Origin: Bursaphelenchus xylophilus
Lineage: Eukaryota > Nematoda > Chromadorea > Rhabditida > Aphelenchoididae
Reading direction: 5' to 3'
NCBI GenBank assembly: GCA_904066235.2
Contig: CAJFCV020000006.1
Span: 1,116,001-1,180,000, forward strand
DNA: 64,000 bases
Shown: one piece after another, positions 31,128 to 43,640 of the stretch
How positions within the stretch are numbered: position 1 is the stretch's first letter
How the letters are laid out: the number at the start of each line of letters is the position of its first letter
Position numbers and translations under genes: made by a program
The notes under the pieces: generated by a model
Databases searched by the model: none
The model's input: the letters and a program-made list of their open reading frames with translations, nothing else
What the model was told of the DNA's origin: nothing

Positions 31128-34100
31128 ATGGCCCAAGCCGGGCCAGTGGCCACGATGCCGCCGCCAGATCTTTCAGCCCGCCACTTCATGCAGAACGGCA
31201 TGATGCCGAGGATGGTGTTCGAGCGCACCGGGCACGTGGAGAATGTGATTTGTAGCGCGGGCAGGTATCGGATATACCCCATGAAGGATGTAGGTTGATT
31301 TACATGGAACTTTGAATGTTGGATTTATTCAAAATCACGGAGAAAATTTGCATAAAAATTTTGAAAATTTACATATTCAAATTTTTGGTTTGAAAAAATT
31401 TGCATGAAAAATTTAAAAATTTGCATATTCAAATTTTTGGAAAATTTGAAAAAATCACGGAGAAAATTTGCATAAAAAATTTTGAAAATTTGCATATTCA
31501 AATTTTTGGTCTGAAAAAAATTTGCATGAAAAATTTGAAAATTTGTCTATTCAAAAATCCAGACAAAATCTGCATACAAAATTTTTGAAATTTGCATATT
31601 CAAATTTTCGGCAAATGACAAAAAATCCAGCTGAAACTTGCATGAAAAATTTGAAAATTTACATATTCAGATTTTAAGGAAAATGAAAAAATAGAAAATT
31701 TGCATATTCAAATTTTTGAAAATTCAAAAAAAATCTAAAAAAATTTGCATAAAAATTCTTGAAAATTTTCATTTTCAAATTTATAAAAATCTGGAAAATT
31801 TGAAAAAAATTTTGTAAAAAAATTGGAAAATTTGCGTATTCAAATTTTTGAAAATCCGAAAAAAATCCATAAAAAATTTGCATAAAAAATTTAAATTTGC
31901 ATATTCAAATTTTTGAATTATTTTCAGCGTCGAAACAAGGTCCGTAAATGCTATATTGCCTTGAGGTCCTTCATGTGCGAAATTTACAAAAATTCCAAAG
32001 AATTCGACAAAGGCGAGGCTGGAAGACATATCATTGATTTGCGGACAGTGTTCAATGTCTGCCAAGTTGTAAGTTGATTTTTTAACTTTTTTTGAAATTT
32101 TTTCTTTCATTTTTTACTTTGCACAGTGCAAAAGCGAAAAAATGTCCATGCACTTTATGAAAAACACCAAAAACCACTTCAGGAGGACCCATTAGGCTTG
32201 AAAAGCAAGATCATCTCGGTGATGACGCCCTCGGACACGTTCCTCATCTCCATCGACGAAAATACCTCCGTTTCCTTCGACAATTTCTTCCTGGAGTTCC
32301 GGGATCGGTGTCGGGAAGCGCGCGCCGAAAGATTGAGTCGGCAGGTGCTGGACGAGGAGTACTTTGACGCCGCATGGGACGTGGAGGTGGTGTACAAGCC
32401 GAAGCTTCGAATGCGGGCCAATGACACGGCCGGACATGATGATCTGGCCACCCGATGCCCGCACATGCTGGGCAGACGCAGATTGTGCGTGAAATCCGCC
32501 TCAATCACACTGTTCAAGCTGGACGTGGAGCCGTTGGCGGACGCGTCCGTGGCTGATGAGGCTTTTTGTGTGCAGGATTTTCACGACTTCCCGGTAAGTT
32601 GAGGCCAAAAATTTATTGGAATAGGGAAATTATTGGATTTAATTTTCAAATTTTTGAAAACTGAACTAAAAAAGTTGAAGTTTGCTTACGAATTTCATAC
32701 TTTTTTATTTAATTTTTTGAAAATTTACATATTTTATTTTTTTGGAATTTAAAAATATTTTTTTTATTTACTTATTTTTCCCCAAAATTTCGTATTCCAA
32801 AAGTTTTTATGACTTTTTTTTTGAACCCTTAAAGCTCTGCAGCTACTTTAGTTTTTGCACCGTGCAATCAAAATTTTGCATTTTTTGCACAGTGCGGTTG
32901 AAAAATTTTTTTTCGCACAGTGCAAAAATTTAGAATTTTTTTATTGCACTGTGCGAAAAATTTTTTTCCAACTGCACGGTGCGAAAATTGGAAAATTTTT
33001 TTGCACTGTGCGAAATTACTTTTTGAACGGACCGCACTGTGCAAAACTGACTCAAAATTTTCCATTTTTTGCACGGTGCAGGCGGAAAAAAAATTTTGCA
33101 CAGTGCAAGTGAAAGTCAAAAAGTCAAAAATTGCACGGTGCAAAAAATCGATTTTTTTTTTGCACTGTGCGAAAATTCAAAAAAATTTTTTTTGCACGGT
33201 GCGAAAATGCAATTTTTTTTGCACTGTGCAAAAATTCAATTTTTTTGCACTGTGCAAAATTGCTTTTTTAACCTCCGCACTGTGCAAAACCGGCTTTTGC
33301 TTCGGAAAAAAACAGAAAATAACCCTAATTTCCCTAATTTTCAGCTGAGCACAGTCTCCAAATACGGAAGCCAAGATAAGTATGTGATTATTCGGAATGG
33401 AAGATGCTCCTCTTACGGGCCCGGTGATCTCTGGCTTATGACCGAGAGCATGTATATGGCGACTCATATTCGGATGCGGATGTCCGAGCTTTACTTGGAA
33501 GAAGCGGAGCGTCGGCGGAGCCAAGGGATCCATTTGAGTTTGTAAGTTTTTAGGGAGGCAAAAAAAAATTTTTTTTCATTTTTTTTTTTAATTTTATTAT
33601 TTTTTTTTTTTTTTTGTTTTTTTGTTAATTTTTTTAATTTTTTGAATTTCTTTATTTCCTATTTTTTTGCTTTTTTTTATTTTTAAAACATTTTTTTTAT
33701 TATGTTTTTTTTTTATTTTTTTAAATTTTTTAATTTTTTTTTAATTTAAAAAAACATTTTTTTATTTCTTGATTTTTTTTTATTTTTTTTTTTGCTTTTT
33801 TTATTTTACAAGGAAAGTACTTCTATGGGGTGTGGAGTTACAGGTCGAGATATATATCAAAAAATTCGCAAAAATTTTCTGCTTCAGAATATATAAAAAT
33901 TAGCTGCCTAATTTTGGTCTGATGACATGTTTTTGTCCTCAGAAGTTTTCTCGCGACACCATGCAAGTGTCTTTTTGACCGTATTTTTACAAATAAAAAA
34001 TTTTGTTTTGTGCTAAAATAAATTCTGAGGCCTTGACAAGCCTTAAAATATCAAATTGGATTACAACTACACCTTAAAGGTAGTTCCAATGTAAAAAATG

Positions 34101-37100
34101 GGTTCTAGTGTGGCAAAAAGAATCGAACCCGTTTCCCTCGGATTTCCAATTCAGCGCTCTATCCACTCGGCCACACCGCTCTCTTCCGAAGGAAGAGACC
34201 GAGCGCGCTTTTGTTGCCGCAGATTTTTTTCCTCGAGAAAAACGTTTATTGATAAAACTCGCTGATAGACCAAAATTAGGCAGCTAATTTTTATACATTC
34301 TGAATCAGAAAATTTTTGCGAATTTTTTGATATATATCTCGACCTGTAACTCCACACCCCATAGAAGTACTTTCCTTGTTAAAAAAAATTTTTTGTTATT
34401 ATGTTTTTTTTTATTTTTAAATTTTTTTAAATTTTTTAAATTTTTTTTAATTTAAAAAACATTTTTTTTTATTTTTTGACAAAAAAAAGCAGTCGAAACG
34501 TATTTTACATTTTTTCAAAAATTTTCAGACCCGGAATTTCCGACCGCTTGATTAAATCGCGTTCTCATCGAGACAAAGTGGAAGAACATGAGACCGAGAT
34601 TGCCCGATTGGAGGAGGAACACCTTCGGAAGGAAGCCATTTTGTTGGAGGAGGAGCGGAAACGCGAAGAACGCGAGAGATTCTTGGCCGAAAATCCAGAG
34701 TAAGTTTGGAGAAATTTTCCCCCGCAAAATCTTGACAGTTTTGTGCAAAACGTGAGGTAAACATCCCAAAATATCTTGGAAATTCTGTGCGTGAAATTTA
34801 TCGAAAACTAAGCAGCGAATTTTCAGCAACTTTTTTGGGAAATCGCACTGTGCAAATTTCTTTCTATTGCACATTGCAAATCTTTTTTCATTGCACTGTG
34901 CAATTTTCTTCTGGAAATTGCACTGTGCAAAGTTTTTTTCTATTGCACTGTGCAATTTTTCTATTGCACTGTGCAAATTTTTTTATTGCACAGTGCAAAG
35001 TTTTTTTTACTGCACTGTGCAATTTTCTATTCTATCGCACCGTGCAAAATTTTTTCGATTGCACAGTGCAAATCTTTTTTCATTGCACGGTGCAACTTTC
35101 TTTTGGAAATTGCACTGTGCAAGTTTTTGTTCCATTGCACAGTGCAAAGTTTTTTCGACTGCACTGTGCATTTTTTCGACTGCACAGTGCAAAGCTTTTT
35201 TTTACTGCGCTGTGCAATTTTCTTTTCTATTTTGCACAGTGCAAAGTTTTTTTCGATTGCACTGTGCAACTTCCAAAAGAAAATTGCACTGTGCAAGTTT
35301 TTGTTCCATTGCACTGTGCAAACTTCTTCCTATTGCACTGTGCAAAATTTTTTTCGATCGCACAGTGCGAAATTTGTTTTTATTGCACCGTGCAAACTTC
35401 TTTTCTATTTTGCACAGTGCAAAGTTTTTTTTACTGCACTGCAGTGTTTTTATTGCACCGTGCAAAATTTTTGCGATTGCACAGTGCAAATCTTTTTTGA
35501 TTGCACGGTGCAACTTTCTTTTGGAAATTGCACTGTGCACGTTTTTGTTCCATTTCACTGTGACAAGTTTTTTTCTATTGCACTGTGCATTTTTTCGAAT
35601 GCACTGTGCAAGTTTTTGTTCCATTACAAGTGCGAAATTTGTTTCTATTGCACCGTGCAAATTTTTTTTATTGCACAGTGCAAATTTCTTTTCTATCGCA
35701 CCGTGCAAAATTTTTTCGATTGCACAGTGCGAAATTTGTTTCTATTGCACCGTGCAAACTTCTTTTCTATTTCGTACAGTGCAAAGTTTTTTGTATTGCA
35801 CAGTGCGAAAAATCCAACTTTGCGACGAAATTTTCTTTATGCAAACGAGGTTTTTGATAAAAAACAAGATTAGAAAAATTTTCATGGCACCTCAAAAACA
35901 ATTTTTCATAAAAATGCAAAAAAAAATATTTCAAAAAAAAATTTTTTTAAATCTTTAACCTAAAATACGATCAATTTTCAATTTAAAAATTACAGAGTTG
36001 CCCGTCAAGAGGAAGAGGAGGCCGAGAGAAAACGGCTGGAAGAAGAGCGTGCCAGCAAAAGCGTTCTCCGCAAACTCTTCCGCCTGACAAAGAAGCCCGA
36101 AAAGGAGAAGGAGAGTCCCCGCTCCGAGGGCAGTCAGCCTCCATCACCTCCGAAAAAGACTTCGTTGACGGGATTAATGAGTTTCCGACTGCCGAAATCC
36201 TTATCAATCTCCACCACGAATCATAACGTAAAGAAGACGGCTGAGGCCGTGAAGCGACTGCAAGATTTGAAGAAAAAGGAGGAAAAAGAGCCGGAACAGG
36301 AGGATTACACAATGTCTATGAATACGGGCCCGATCCGAGGCAATTCCAGACCGAATCCGATACAAAGGGAGGTCAAAACGTGAGTTTTTGGGATTTTTTG
36401 AAATTTTTAGGCTGAAAAAATTTGAAATTAGAAAATTTGGCCAAGAAAATCTTTTTTAATTGGCAAAAAAAAAAATTTTTTTTTTGGGCCAAAAATTCAT
36501 TTCCGCCCATTGCACAGTGCATTTTGTATTTCCAAATTTTTTACACTGTGCGACCGAAAATTTTTCAATTTTTGCACAGTGCAATCAAAAAATCTTTTAT
36601 TTTTTGCACTGTGCAGTCAAAAAAATCCTTTTATTTTTCGCACAGTGCAAAGAAAAAAGCTTTTATTTTTCGCACTGTGCAACCAAAAAAGATCTTTCAT
36701 TTTTCGCACTGTGCAATCAAAAAGATCTTTTATTTTTCGCACTGTGCAGTCAGAAAAAGATCTTTTATTTTTCGCACTGTGCAATCAAAAAAATCTCTTA
36801 TTTTTCGCACAGTGCAACCAGAAAAAGATCTTTAATTTTTCGCACAGTGCAGAATTAAGCCAAGGGATGTGGAAATCATTGAAATTTTTGGGTTGAAAAT
36901 TACCAAAATTTGGAATAGGTCTCCACAAAAAAATCCTAGACTTTTTTTCTCTAACCAGCACTCCAAATTTTCTGTTGTCTCTCGTCTGCAAAGATAGCGC
37001 AATATCTCGGGAAAGAGGGAAAACTAAGCGTTGAAATTTTCGGGGATTGATTTGTAGCCTAGATGAAGTATTTGTGCCAAATTTGAAGAAAATCGACTGG

Positions 37101-40100
37101 TCGGTCTTTGAGATCTTGCATTTTTGAAATTTCATGACAAAAAAATTCAGTTTTTGACAAGTTTCTCAAAAAATTGATGGTTTTTTAATCGATAAAGTTA
37201 TCTAAAATATCCTTGAATATCTCCTTATCAAAGCTATTCAAATCTTTCAGTAGTCCAACAAAAACCGCCGCCGGAATAACCCGAATCGCGTCGCCGAATG
37301 CGGACTACATGATGATGAAAGAAGAGGAGCAAAACGCCCTCGCCGTGGACACCTACAACTTCGGCGACAATCAGTTCCTGAGCGACGAGAGCTGCTGCTC
37401 GCCGCGCACGCAGACCTCCAGCTTCTCCACGTCGATGCAGTCGAGTATGCGACAATCGGCGGCCCCCACCCAACGCGATCAAAGCGTGGAGGAGTTGCGA
37501 CGATACGGGCGAAATGATCGCGCTTACTCGCTGGGTTCGCGGCCCGTTAAAAAACCACAACGTCATCCAATCACGCCGCCCTCGCTTCATCAGAAAAAAC
37601 ACAATTCAGGTGGGAGTTTTGAGATTTTTTTAAATTTTGCGAATGTTTTGGAGGTTATATGTAATATTATAGTAAAATGCGCTGTATCTAAAGTGTTTAT
37701 AACCTGGAAAGACTGCTAGATTTATTTTATAAGCCAGATTACATCTTTTTAGATTGTTTTCAAGCTTTGAAATTCAAAATTCCCGGCAAATTTGGCATTC
37801 TGTTCTAGGTTCTCTAGTTGCCTAAAAAAGGACAAAAAAATATCCGATATAATCTGAAAGGCTTTTCAGGGAACAACAGAGACTAGATTTCAACTGTAGT
37901 TTACAAAAATTTCAAAATTCCCGCCAAATTTGGCATTATGTTCTAGGTGCTCTAGTTGCCTGAAAAGGACAAAATAAGAACGTAAGACGGTCAGAAAAAC
38001 TTTTTCTGAGGTCGGAGGCCGGATTAAAATTTTAGTTTTTGAAAATTTCAAAATTCCCGCCAAATTTGGCATTATGTTCTAGGTGCCCCAGTTGCCTTAA
38101 AAGGTCAAAATGAAACTCTAAAAGAGTATGGAAAGCTTTTTAGAGATCATCAGAGACTAGATTCCAATTGTAGTTTACGAAAAATTCAAAATTCCCGCCA
38201 AATTTGGCATTCTGTTCTGATGTCTCTAAACCAACAAAAAGACTGTGAATAAGTATAAAATGACAATATATCATTCTGAAAAGTTTAATAATCGATATTT
38301 AGACACTTCTCAGTGCTTTTGCAATAATAAAATTTTCAAACTTTTTGAATTCCCGCCAAACTTGGCATTCTGTTTTTGGTCCTGTAAGCCATTGTAGGTC
38401 CCAAAAAGAAGTTCCAAATTCATTATGGAACAAAGTTAAATGTCGTGTGGTCTTCAGTGTTCTCAAAAATAGTGAATTTTTTTGGTTTCAGACATAAAAA
38501 TTCGAAAAATTATATTATCCATGATGATTTTGATGTTTTTCTTCAAGTTTGACCCGATTTTTTGATGATTTCTGAAGCGATTTGGCCTTTGAATACTTAT
38601 CTACTTTATTTAGGACATTTTGATTGCATAGTTGTTGCAGGTTCGGGCTCTCTGAACACCGTGGGATCCATCAAAGAGGAGGACGAAGAGGCGTTGGAGG
38701 CGTTGGGCAAAAAGTCGAACACGGACGGGAAACTGAACGAAAATGTCCGCAAGGTGCAGGAAAATCTGTCACGCCTCGAAATGGAGGAGCGCAAGGACAA
38801 GCACACCGAAATGGTGGACATGTTCCGGAATCGCGCCCATTCCTACGAGAGCAGTCAGAGCACCCGCAAATTGATGGGATGGAAGAAATTCTTCGTCAAA
38901 CGACCCGAACCCGCACCACAGGTCAGTCAACGGGCCATTTTGAGCAAAATTTTTGCTCTACCAGTCTGTCGGGAAAATAATGTGCACTCTGCCGCAGGGA
39001 AAATCGGATCGCCGGAGGGAAAATGAATTGTGTCACGAAAAATCAAATTGCTTTTCACTTCAGCGACGCGATTGGTGCGACATTGTGCTCATTATTTTCC
39101 CGACAGTAATAAAAAATAAATTTTCGCACAGTGCAAAACAACCTTTAATTTTTTGTACAGTGCAACCAAAAAAATCCTTTTATTTTTGGCACGGTGCAGT
39201 TGAATTTTTTTTTATTTTTTTGCACAGTGCAGTCAAAAAAATTCCGTTTATTTTTTCCACAGTGCAGCCAAAGGAATTTTTTGCACACTGCAGTCGAAAA
39301 TAAACTTTATTTTCGCACAGTGCAATCAAAAAATCTTTTCATTTTTTGCACAGTGCAATCGAAAAAACTTATTTTCGCACAGTGCAACCAAAAAATCCTT
39401 TTATTTTTGCACAGTGCAGTCAAAACTAAATTTCATTTTCGCACAGTGCAATCGAAAAAAATTTTTGATTTTCGCACAGTGCAACTAAAAAAAATTTTTT
39501 TTATTTTTGCACAGTGCAGTCAAAACTAAATTTCATTTTCGCACAGTGCAACTATAAAATTTGTTTATTTTTTCCGCACAGTGCAGTCCAAAACAAATTT
39601 TATTTTTGCACAGTGCAACCATAAAATTCGTTTATTTTTTCGCACAGTGCAGCTAAAAAAAATCCGTTTATTTTCCGCACAGTGCAGTCAAAAATATTTT
39701 TGTTTTCGCACAGTGCAACCATAAAACTCGTTTATTTTTTCGCACAGTGCAGTCAAAAAATTTCCGTTTATTTTTCGCACAGTGCAACCATAAAATTTGT
39801 TTATTTTTTCCGCACAGTGCAGTCCAAAACAAATTTTATTTTTGCACAGTGCAGCCAAAAAATCCTTTTACTTTTGCACAGTGCAATCGAAAAAAATTAT
39901 TTTCACACAGTGCAGTCAAAAAATCATATTATTTTTTTGCACAGTGCAGTCAAAAAAATCCTTTTATTTTTGCACGGTGCAGTCAAAAAAAAATTTATTT
40001 TTGCACAGTGCAGCCAAAAAAATTTTAGTCTCAAATTTTTCCCAGGTTCCCCAAAAAATTTCTGCGGCTTACATTGCTCAATTATTATATTTTCTCCCCA

Positions 40101-43100
40101 TTTTTCAGGAGCGCGCTCGGATCAGCAGCAACGAAAGCACGTCGAGTCGGTTTTCGACGCCGCGCTGGAACGCGAACAGCCGGGTGTCGATGCTGAACAG
40201 CGACGAGAACGAGCGCGACGACGGCGACTTTGTGATGAGCGGGCCGCCGAAGCACGAGAGTCCGCAGAGCCGGAGTCGGACGTCGAGTTTCGGGAAGACG
40301 ATCGCGGACATGACCAAGATCCAAAAGGAGCTGATGGAGGCGAAGCGGCGCCGCGAGGAGCCGCCGCGGCTCCGCAATCGGCCGGCCCGGCTGAATGGGG
40401 CCGAATCCGACAACTTTTTGGAGCTGTATAGTCGGGCGATTGAGGAGGCGCACCGGCGCCGCAAGGAGGCCAAAGAGAAGCCGCGCCGGAAGAGCTTCGA
40501 CCTGACGGTCTTGACGAGCTATCGGCGCCGCAAACCGATCATTGAGCTGAAGCGGACGGTGTCGGATTCCGAGTTTGTGATCCCGTCGCGCAAGTGGATG
40601 TGCTTGCCGCTGGATGATGCGATAATTCGAAGATATCGCTACTTCATCCAGCGCCGCCGCGAAGACAACACCCGTCTGCGCAAAGAGCAGGAACTGGCGA
40701 TGGAGAAGCGCATGCGTCGCGAGCGTCGCCGTCAGGCCGCCCTACAGCAGCAGCAGTCCCAAAGTCAACCCGTCACCCCATGCAATGACAATGACTATGT
40801 GCTGCCCGCCATCAAACCGAAGCCGGAAGTCATGTCCGCCAAACGAAGAGCACGAATTCCAACCGCCAAAAAGGCGAGTCAAGTGTCGCGCAACGACTCC
40901 ACCGAGCGCCTGAAAATCGTCCGCGGCGAGACACACATGCGCCAACAGAAGGCCAACTCTGCCTCGGTTCCGAAGAAGCCGGGCGTCGAGGTGAAGCCAA
41001 GATGCAGAACGATGACTGGCAAGTTCATCAGAGATGATCAACAGCCAGGACCGTCGGGTAAGCGATTTGAGGAGGGTTTGGTGAATTTTGGAAAATGAAA
41101 AAAATTGCACTGTGCAGGCAAAAAAATTTATTTTTTGCACAGTGCGTATAAGAACTACTTTTATTTTTTCGCACAGTGCAGTCTAACGAAAACATTTTTT
41201 TTTGTATTTTTGCACAGTGCTGCGCAAAAAAATTATTTTTTTATTTTTGCACTGTGCAACGAAAAAATTTATTTTTCGCACAGCGCGGTAAAAATTTTTT
41301 GAACAAGATTGTTTTCAACTTTTTGCACGGTGCATAAATATATAGTGATCCGCAATTTATTTATTTTTTTTTCTAGAAATTTGTCAAAAAAAAATTTTTT
41401 TTCAAATCTCACAGGGTAAACACTCCAAGTGCGACGCTCAGATTTTGATGAAACTTGGCACAAATTTAGAATAATTTTTTCTAAGATATATGCGAGAATC
41501 CTAGCCCGTGCTTTGCAGAAACAACCGAGATTTTTAGCTCGAAAATCGGCCAAAATTTAGGACTTTTTGCCGAATTTAGGCACGAAAAGTTTCATGCCTA
41601 TTTCTACCGTAAAGAGTAATGTTTCTACAAAAAATCAAATTTTTCCACACGAAACTGCCAAAGTTACGGCCAAAAAGCATTTTTCTCTCTGACCGCTCTC
41701 CACGTTTAGCGTGCTCTCTCGGCGGCAAAAATCGTTCGATATCTCGGCGGCGCCCGGAAAGCGCGAGCTAAAACTTTCAGGAGTTGATATTTAGTCCATA
41801 CCCGACGTGTGTGCAAAATTTAAAGAAAATCTGAGCGTCGCACTTGGAGTACTTCCCTTGTCAGCAAATTAACGAATTTTATTTTCAAAATTTTTTCCAG
41901 GCCTTTCCAAAAACTCTCACGCCGAGATGATGCCGTCCACCTCAGCGATTGGCTGGAAATCGGCGCCGTCGACCTCGCGCGACGACCGTGGGCCTTCGCC
42001 GACCAGTTCGCGGGCCAAACCGCAGCATCGGAATCGGCTGCGGTCGGAAGTGGAGCGGTCGGGCGGTCGCAAGTCGCCCTCGCCTTCGCTGCACAGCCAA
42101 AAGTCCAACTCGTCGGCCAATCCGCGCCCCAGCGAGACGGCGGGGTTGCGGTCGATGGCGCGCGTGGCGGCCAGCAACGTGAGGCATGGGACGCCGGCCA
42201 AAACGGGCGCCGAACGACGGGCCGCGCAGATCGAAAAGCAGGGGATTCCGGTGCGGAAAAGCGCGTTTGGAGCGGGACGAAGACTCAGCTTCACGAAGCC
42301 CACGGTTGGCTTCGAATTTGAGGTGGGTTACTGTAGTTTTTCGCGGATTTTCGCCGATTTTTCGCGGATTTTGGCCGATTTTTCACGGATTTTGACCGAT
42401 TTTTCACGGATTTTGGCCGATTTTTCGCGGATTCTGACCGATTTTCTCGAATTTTTGGGCAACTTTTTGCGGATTTTGGCCGATTTTTCGCGGATTTTGG
42501 CCGATTTTTCACGGATCTTGGCCGATTTTTCACGGATTTTGGCCGATTTTTCGCGGATTTTTGGGCAATTTTTCGTGGATTTTGCCCGATTTTCTCAAAT
42601 TTATGGACAATTTTTCGGATTTTTTTAATTTTTTTTGTTTTTTTTTATTTTTATAATTTTTCGAATTTTTTCAAAATTTTTCGGATTTTTTTAATTTTTT
42701 TTTTGTTTTTTTTTGGGTGTCAAAATTTTCTTACTATCATATCGTATCACTACCGCTACAAATCAAAGCCATTTTTCATTTTTTTCGACAGTTTTTTCCT
42801 CATTTTCCCAATTTTCCACTGTTTTTCACACTTTTTTTAAATTGTTTTATTTTTTAGCCCGTATTTTACATCGAATCCCATTTTTCAGAAGTCGAAAGGA
42901 GTTCAAGACGATTATGTAACAGCTTTGCCGTCCACTTCGACCAAACCTACGGCTACAACCGAGGAATTAAAGGCGTTTGCCCGGAGGCAATCGAAGATCA
43001 AAAACTCTCCGTAAGCATGTTTTTAGCATTTTCGGGGCTTAACTGAGATTTTGGGGGGGAAAATTGGGAAAAAATTTTATCGCCTGAGGGGAAATGGCGA

Positions 43101-43640
43101 TTTTTTGGCAATTTTTGTGAATTTTTTGAAATTTTTCATTATTTTCGATGATTTTTTAGCGAAATTGTTTACAAAAAATGGCTGTTAGCAGCCAAGAGGC
43201 TTTTCCTCAAAATTTCAGAAAATTTGCCTCAGGCAAAATGCGAAATTTTCACTAAAAACCTCGAAAATCCGAGCTTTTTCCCCATTTTTGGCAAATTTTT
43301 GAAATTTTTGGCCGTTTTAACTCAAAAATTTATCACAATCTTGGCTGTACTGTAACAACAACTCTATTCCAGCTCCCCAGTACAGCTGCGCAAAGTGTCG
43401 CAGCATTCGGCACACGTCTCGCCGGTGAATCTTCGCAAAGACACCCGCGAAGACTTGCGCGGCCGAAAAAAGAAGCCCAAAACCACGTTGACGCTGCCGG
43501 CCAACCTGAACAACGTCGACTACGTGGAAGTTCAACCCGTGATCAAGAATTTGGACAGTCAGAACCCGTTCAAACGTCGGCGGAAACGCGAATCCAGCGC
43601 CTCGTCGAGTTACTCCGACAGCAGCGAGTATACCAACTAA
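31128..43640 (+). CDS. ist-1: Insulin receptor substrate-like adaptor (PH and PTB domains)
   Basis: Twelve exons (31,128-31,289; 31,928-32,068; 32,183-32,593; 33,345-33,541; 34,529-34,699; 35,996-36,379; 37,251-37,609; 38,641-38,921; 40,109-41,057; 41,901-42,322; 42,889-43,010; 43,373-43,640) join without stops into 1288 residues, close to mammalian IRS1. Residues about 38-147 form a PH domain. Residues about 162-303 form an IRS-type PTB domain, recognised by FDAAWDVEVV, GRRRLCVKSASITLFKL and the strand YVIIRNGRCSSYGPGDLWLM. A charged coiled coil (about 315-385) and a long Ser/Arg-rich tail follow. Tyr508 lies in ADYMMM, a canonical YxxM site for PI3K p85; the protein ends EYTN, a possible Grb2-type YxN site. 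The role would be to dock on activated insulin/IGF receptors and recruit PI3K. An acceptor 28 bp before the ATG fits a trans-splice or 5' exon. The symbol is by analogy with C. elegans. Introns carry arrays described separately. Confidence 0.88.
31300..31925. repeat. AT-rich TTGCATATTCAAATTTTT repeats filling intron 1 of the IRS-like gene
   Basis: The 10-mer TATTCAAATT with flanking AAAATTTGCA recurs about ten times at irregular 40-70-bp spacing throughout the intron. The same motif occurs at 18,485-18,640. Confidence 0.75.
32845..33296. repeat. GCACNGTGC array in intron 3 of the IRS-like gene
   Basis: About 16 palindromes are separated by A/T-rich spacers of 15-35 bp (AAAAATTTTTTTT-like). 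Both GCACAGTGC and GCACGGTGC variants are mixed. Confidence 0.85.
33809..34379. repeat. Foldback element enclosing a tRNA-like sequence (intron 4 of the IRS-like gene)
   Basis: Arms of about 120 bp begin ACAAGGAAAGTACTTCTATG and end with the complement at 34,379. They share GGTGTGGAGTTACAGGTCGA, TCGCAAAAATTTTCTG and TAATTTTGGTCT blocks. The 325-bp interior contains a tRNA-derived sequence at 34,108-34,180. Confidence 0.8.
34108..34180 (-). pseudogene. tRNA-derived sequence (Ser-like, anticodon GGA), degenerate
   Basis: Read on the minus strand it has GTGTGGC pairing with GCCACAC, a perfect A box (TGGCCGAGTGG), a loop TTGGAAA that would present GGA, and a perfect B box core (GGTTCGATTC). The anticodon stem and the T stem are broken and there is no long variable arm as in a true tRNA-Ser, so it cannot be a working tRNA. 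It retains a full internal Pol III promoter, as in tRNA-derived SINEs. Confidence 0.55.
34840..35830. repeat. Dense TTGCACTGTGCAA array in intron 5 of the IRS-like gene
   Basis: About 40 palindromes, mostly extended to TTGCACTGTGCAA or TTGCACAGTGCAA, are separated by 12-18-bp spacers of the type TTTTTTCTA or TTCTTTTGGAAA. Blocks of several units (for example TTGTTCCATTGCAC) recur several times, showing local duplication. Frames up to 363 codons on both strands are by-products. Confidence 0.9.
36508..36852. repeat. GCACNGTGC array in intron 6 of the IRS-like gene
   Basis: Ten palindromes lie at about 33-36-bp intervals, with spacer CAATCAAAAAGATCTTTTATT and TTTTCGCAC. The unit is more regular than in introns 3 and 5. 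Confidence 0.85.
37765..38400. repeat. CCCGCCAAATTTGGCATT repeats in intron 7 of the IRS-like gene
   Basis: The block AAATTCCCGCCAAATTTGGC recurs five times at 130-150-bp spacing (about 37,775, 37,914, 38,050, 38,189, 38,346), each followed by TCTGTTCTAGGTGCTCTAGT or similar. Related blocks lie downstream of the gene at 43,750-44,240 and near 46,950. Confidence 0.8.
38962..39110. mobile_element. TCTGTCGGGAAAATAATG MITE in intron 8 of the IRS-like gene
   Basis: The left end is CAGTCTGTCGGGAAAATAAT and the right end is GCTCATTATTTTCCCGACAG. It belongs to the TGCACTCTGCCGC subfamily. Confidence 0.8.
39120..40020. repeat. GCACAGTGCA(G/A)TC array in intron 8 of the IRS-like gene
   Basis: About 25 palindromes lie at 34-37-bp spacing, spacer (G/A)TCAAAAAAATCC and TTTTATTTTTC. 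Almost all are the GCACAGTGC form, in contrast to the mixed arrays elsewhere. Frames up to 249 codons are by-products until they enter exon 9. Confidence 0.9.
41100..41335. repeat. GCACNGTGC array in intron 9 of the IRS-like gene
   Basis: Seven palindromes in AT-rich spacer, less regular than the intron 8 array. Confidence 0.75.
41398..41862. repeat. Foldback element in intron 9 of the IRS-like gene
   Basis: The ends GTAAACACTCCAAGTGCGAC and GTCGCACTTGGAGTACTTCC pair. The interior has the GCTTTGCAGAAACAACCGAG and CTCTCCACGTTTAGCGTGCT blocks of the 47,455 element. Confidence 0.7.
42330..42620. repeat. 21-bp tandem repeat at the start of intron 10 of the IRS-like gene
   Basis: Thirteen or so units of TTTTTCGCGGATTTTGGCC plus GA follow the donor directly. 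The unit is 21 bp, so the exon 10 frame stays open across the whole repeat and would add repeats of FSRILAD if the intron were retained. Confidence 0.85.

Noticed and set aside
34108..34180. Functional tRNA-Ser(GGA)
   Set aside because: A and B boxes are good, but anticodon and T stems do not pair and the long variable arm of tRNA-Ser is absent.
34787..35958. Open frames of 237, 307 and 363 codons on + and others on -
   Set aside because: They are repetitive Cys/Phe/Ala/Leu peptides produced by stop-free GCACNGTGC units in intron 5 of the IRS-like gene, open in several frames at once; the real exons on both sides splice across them in phase.
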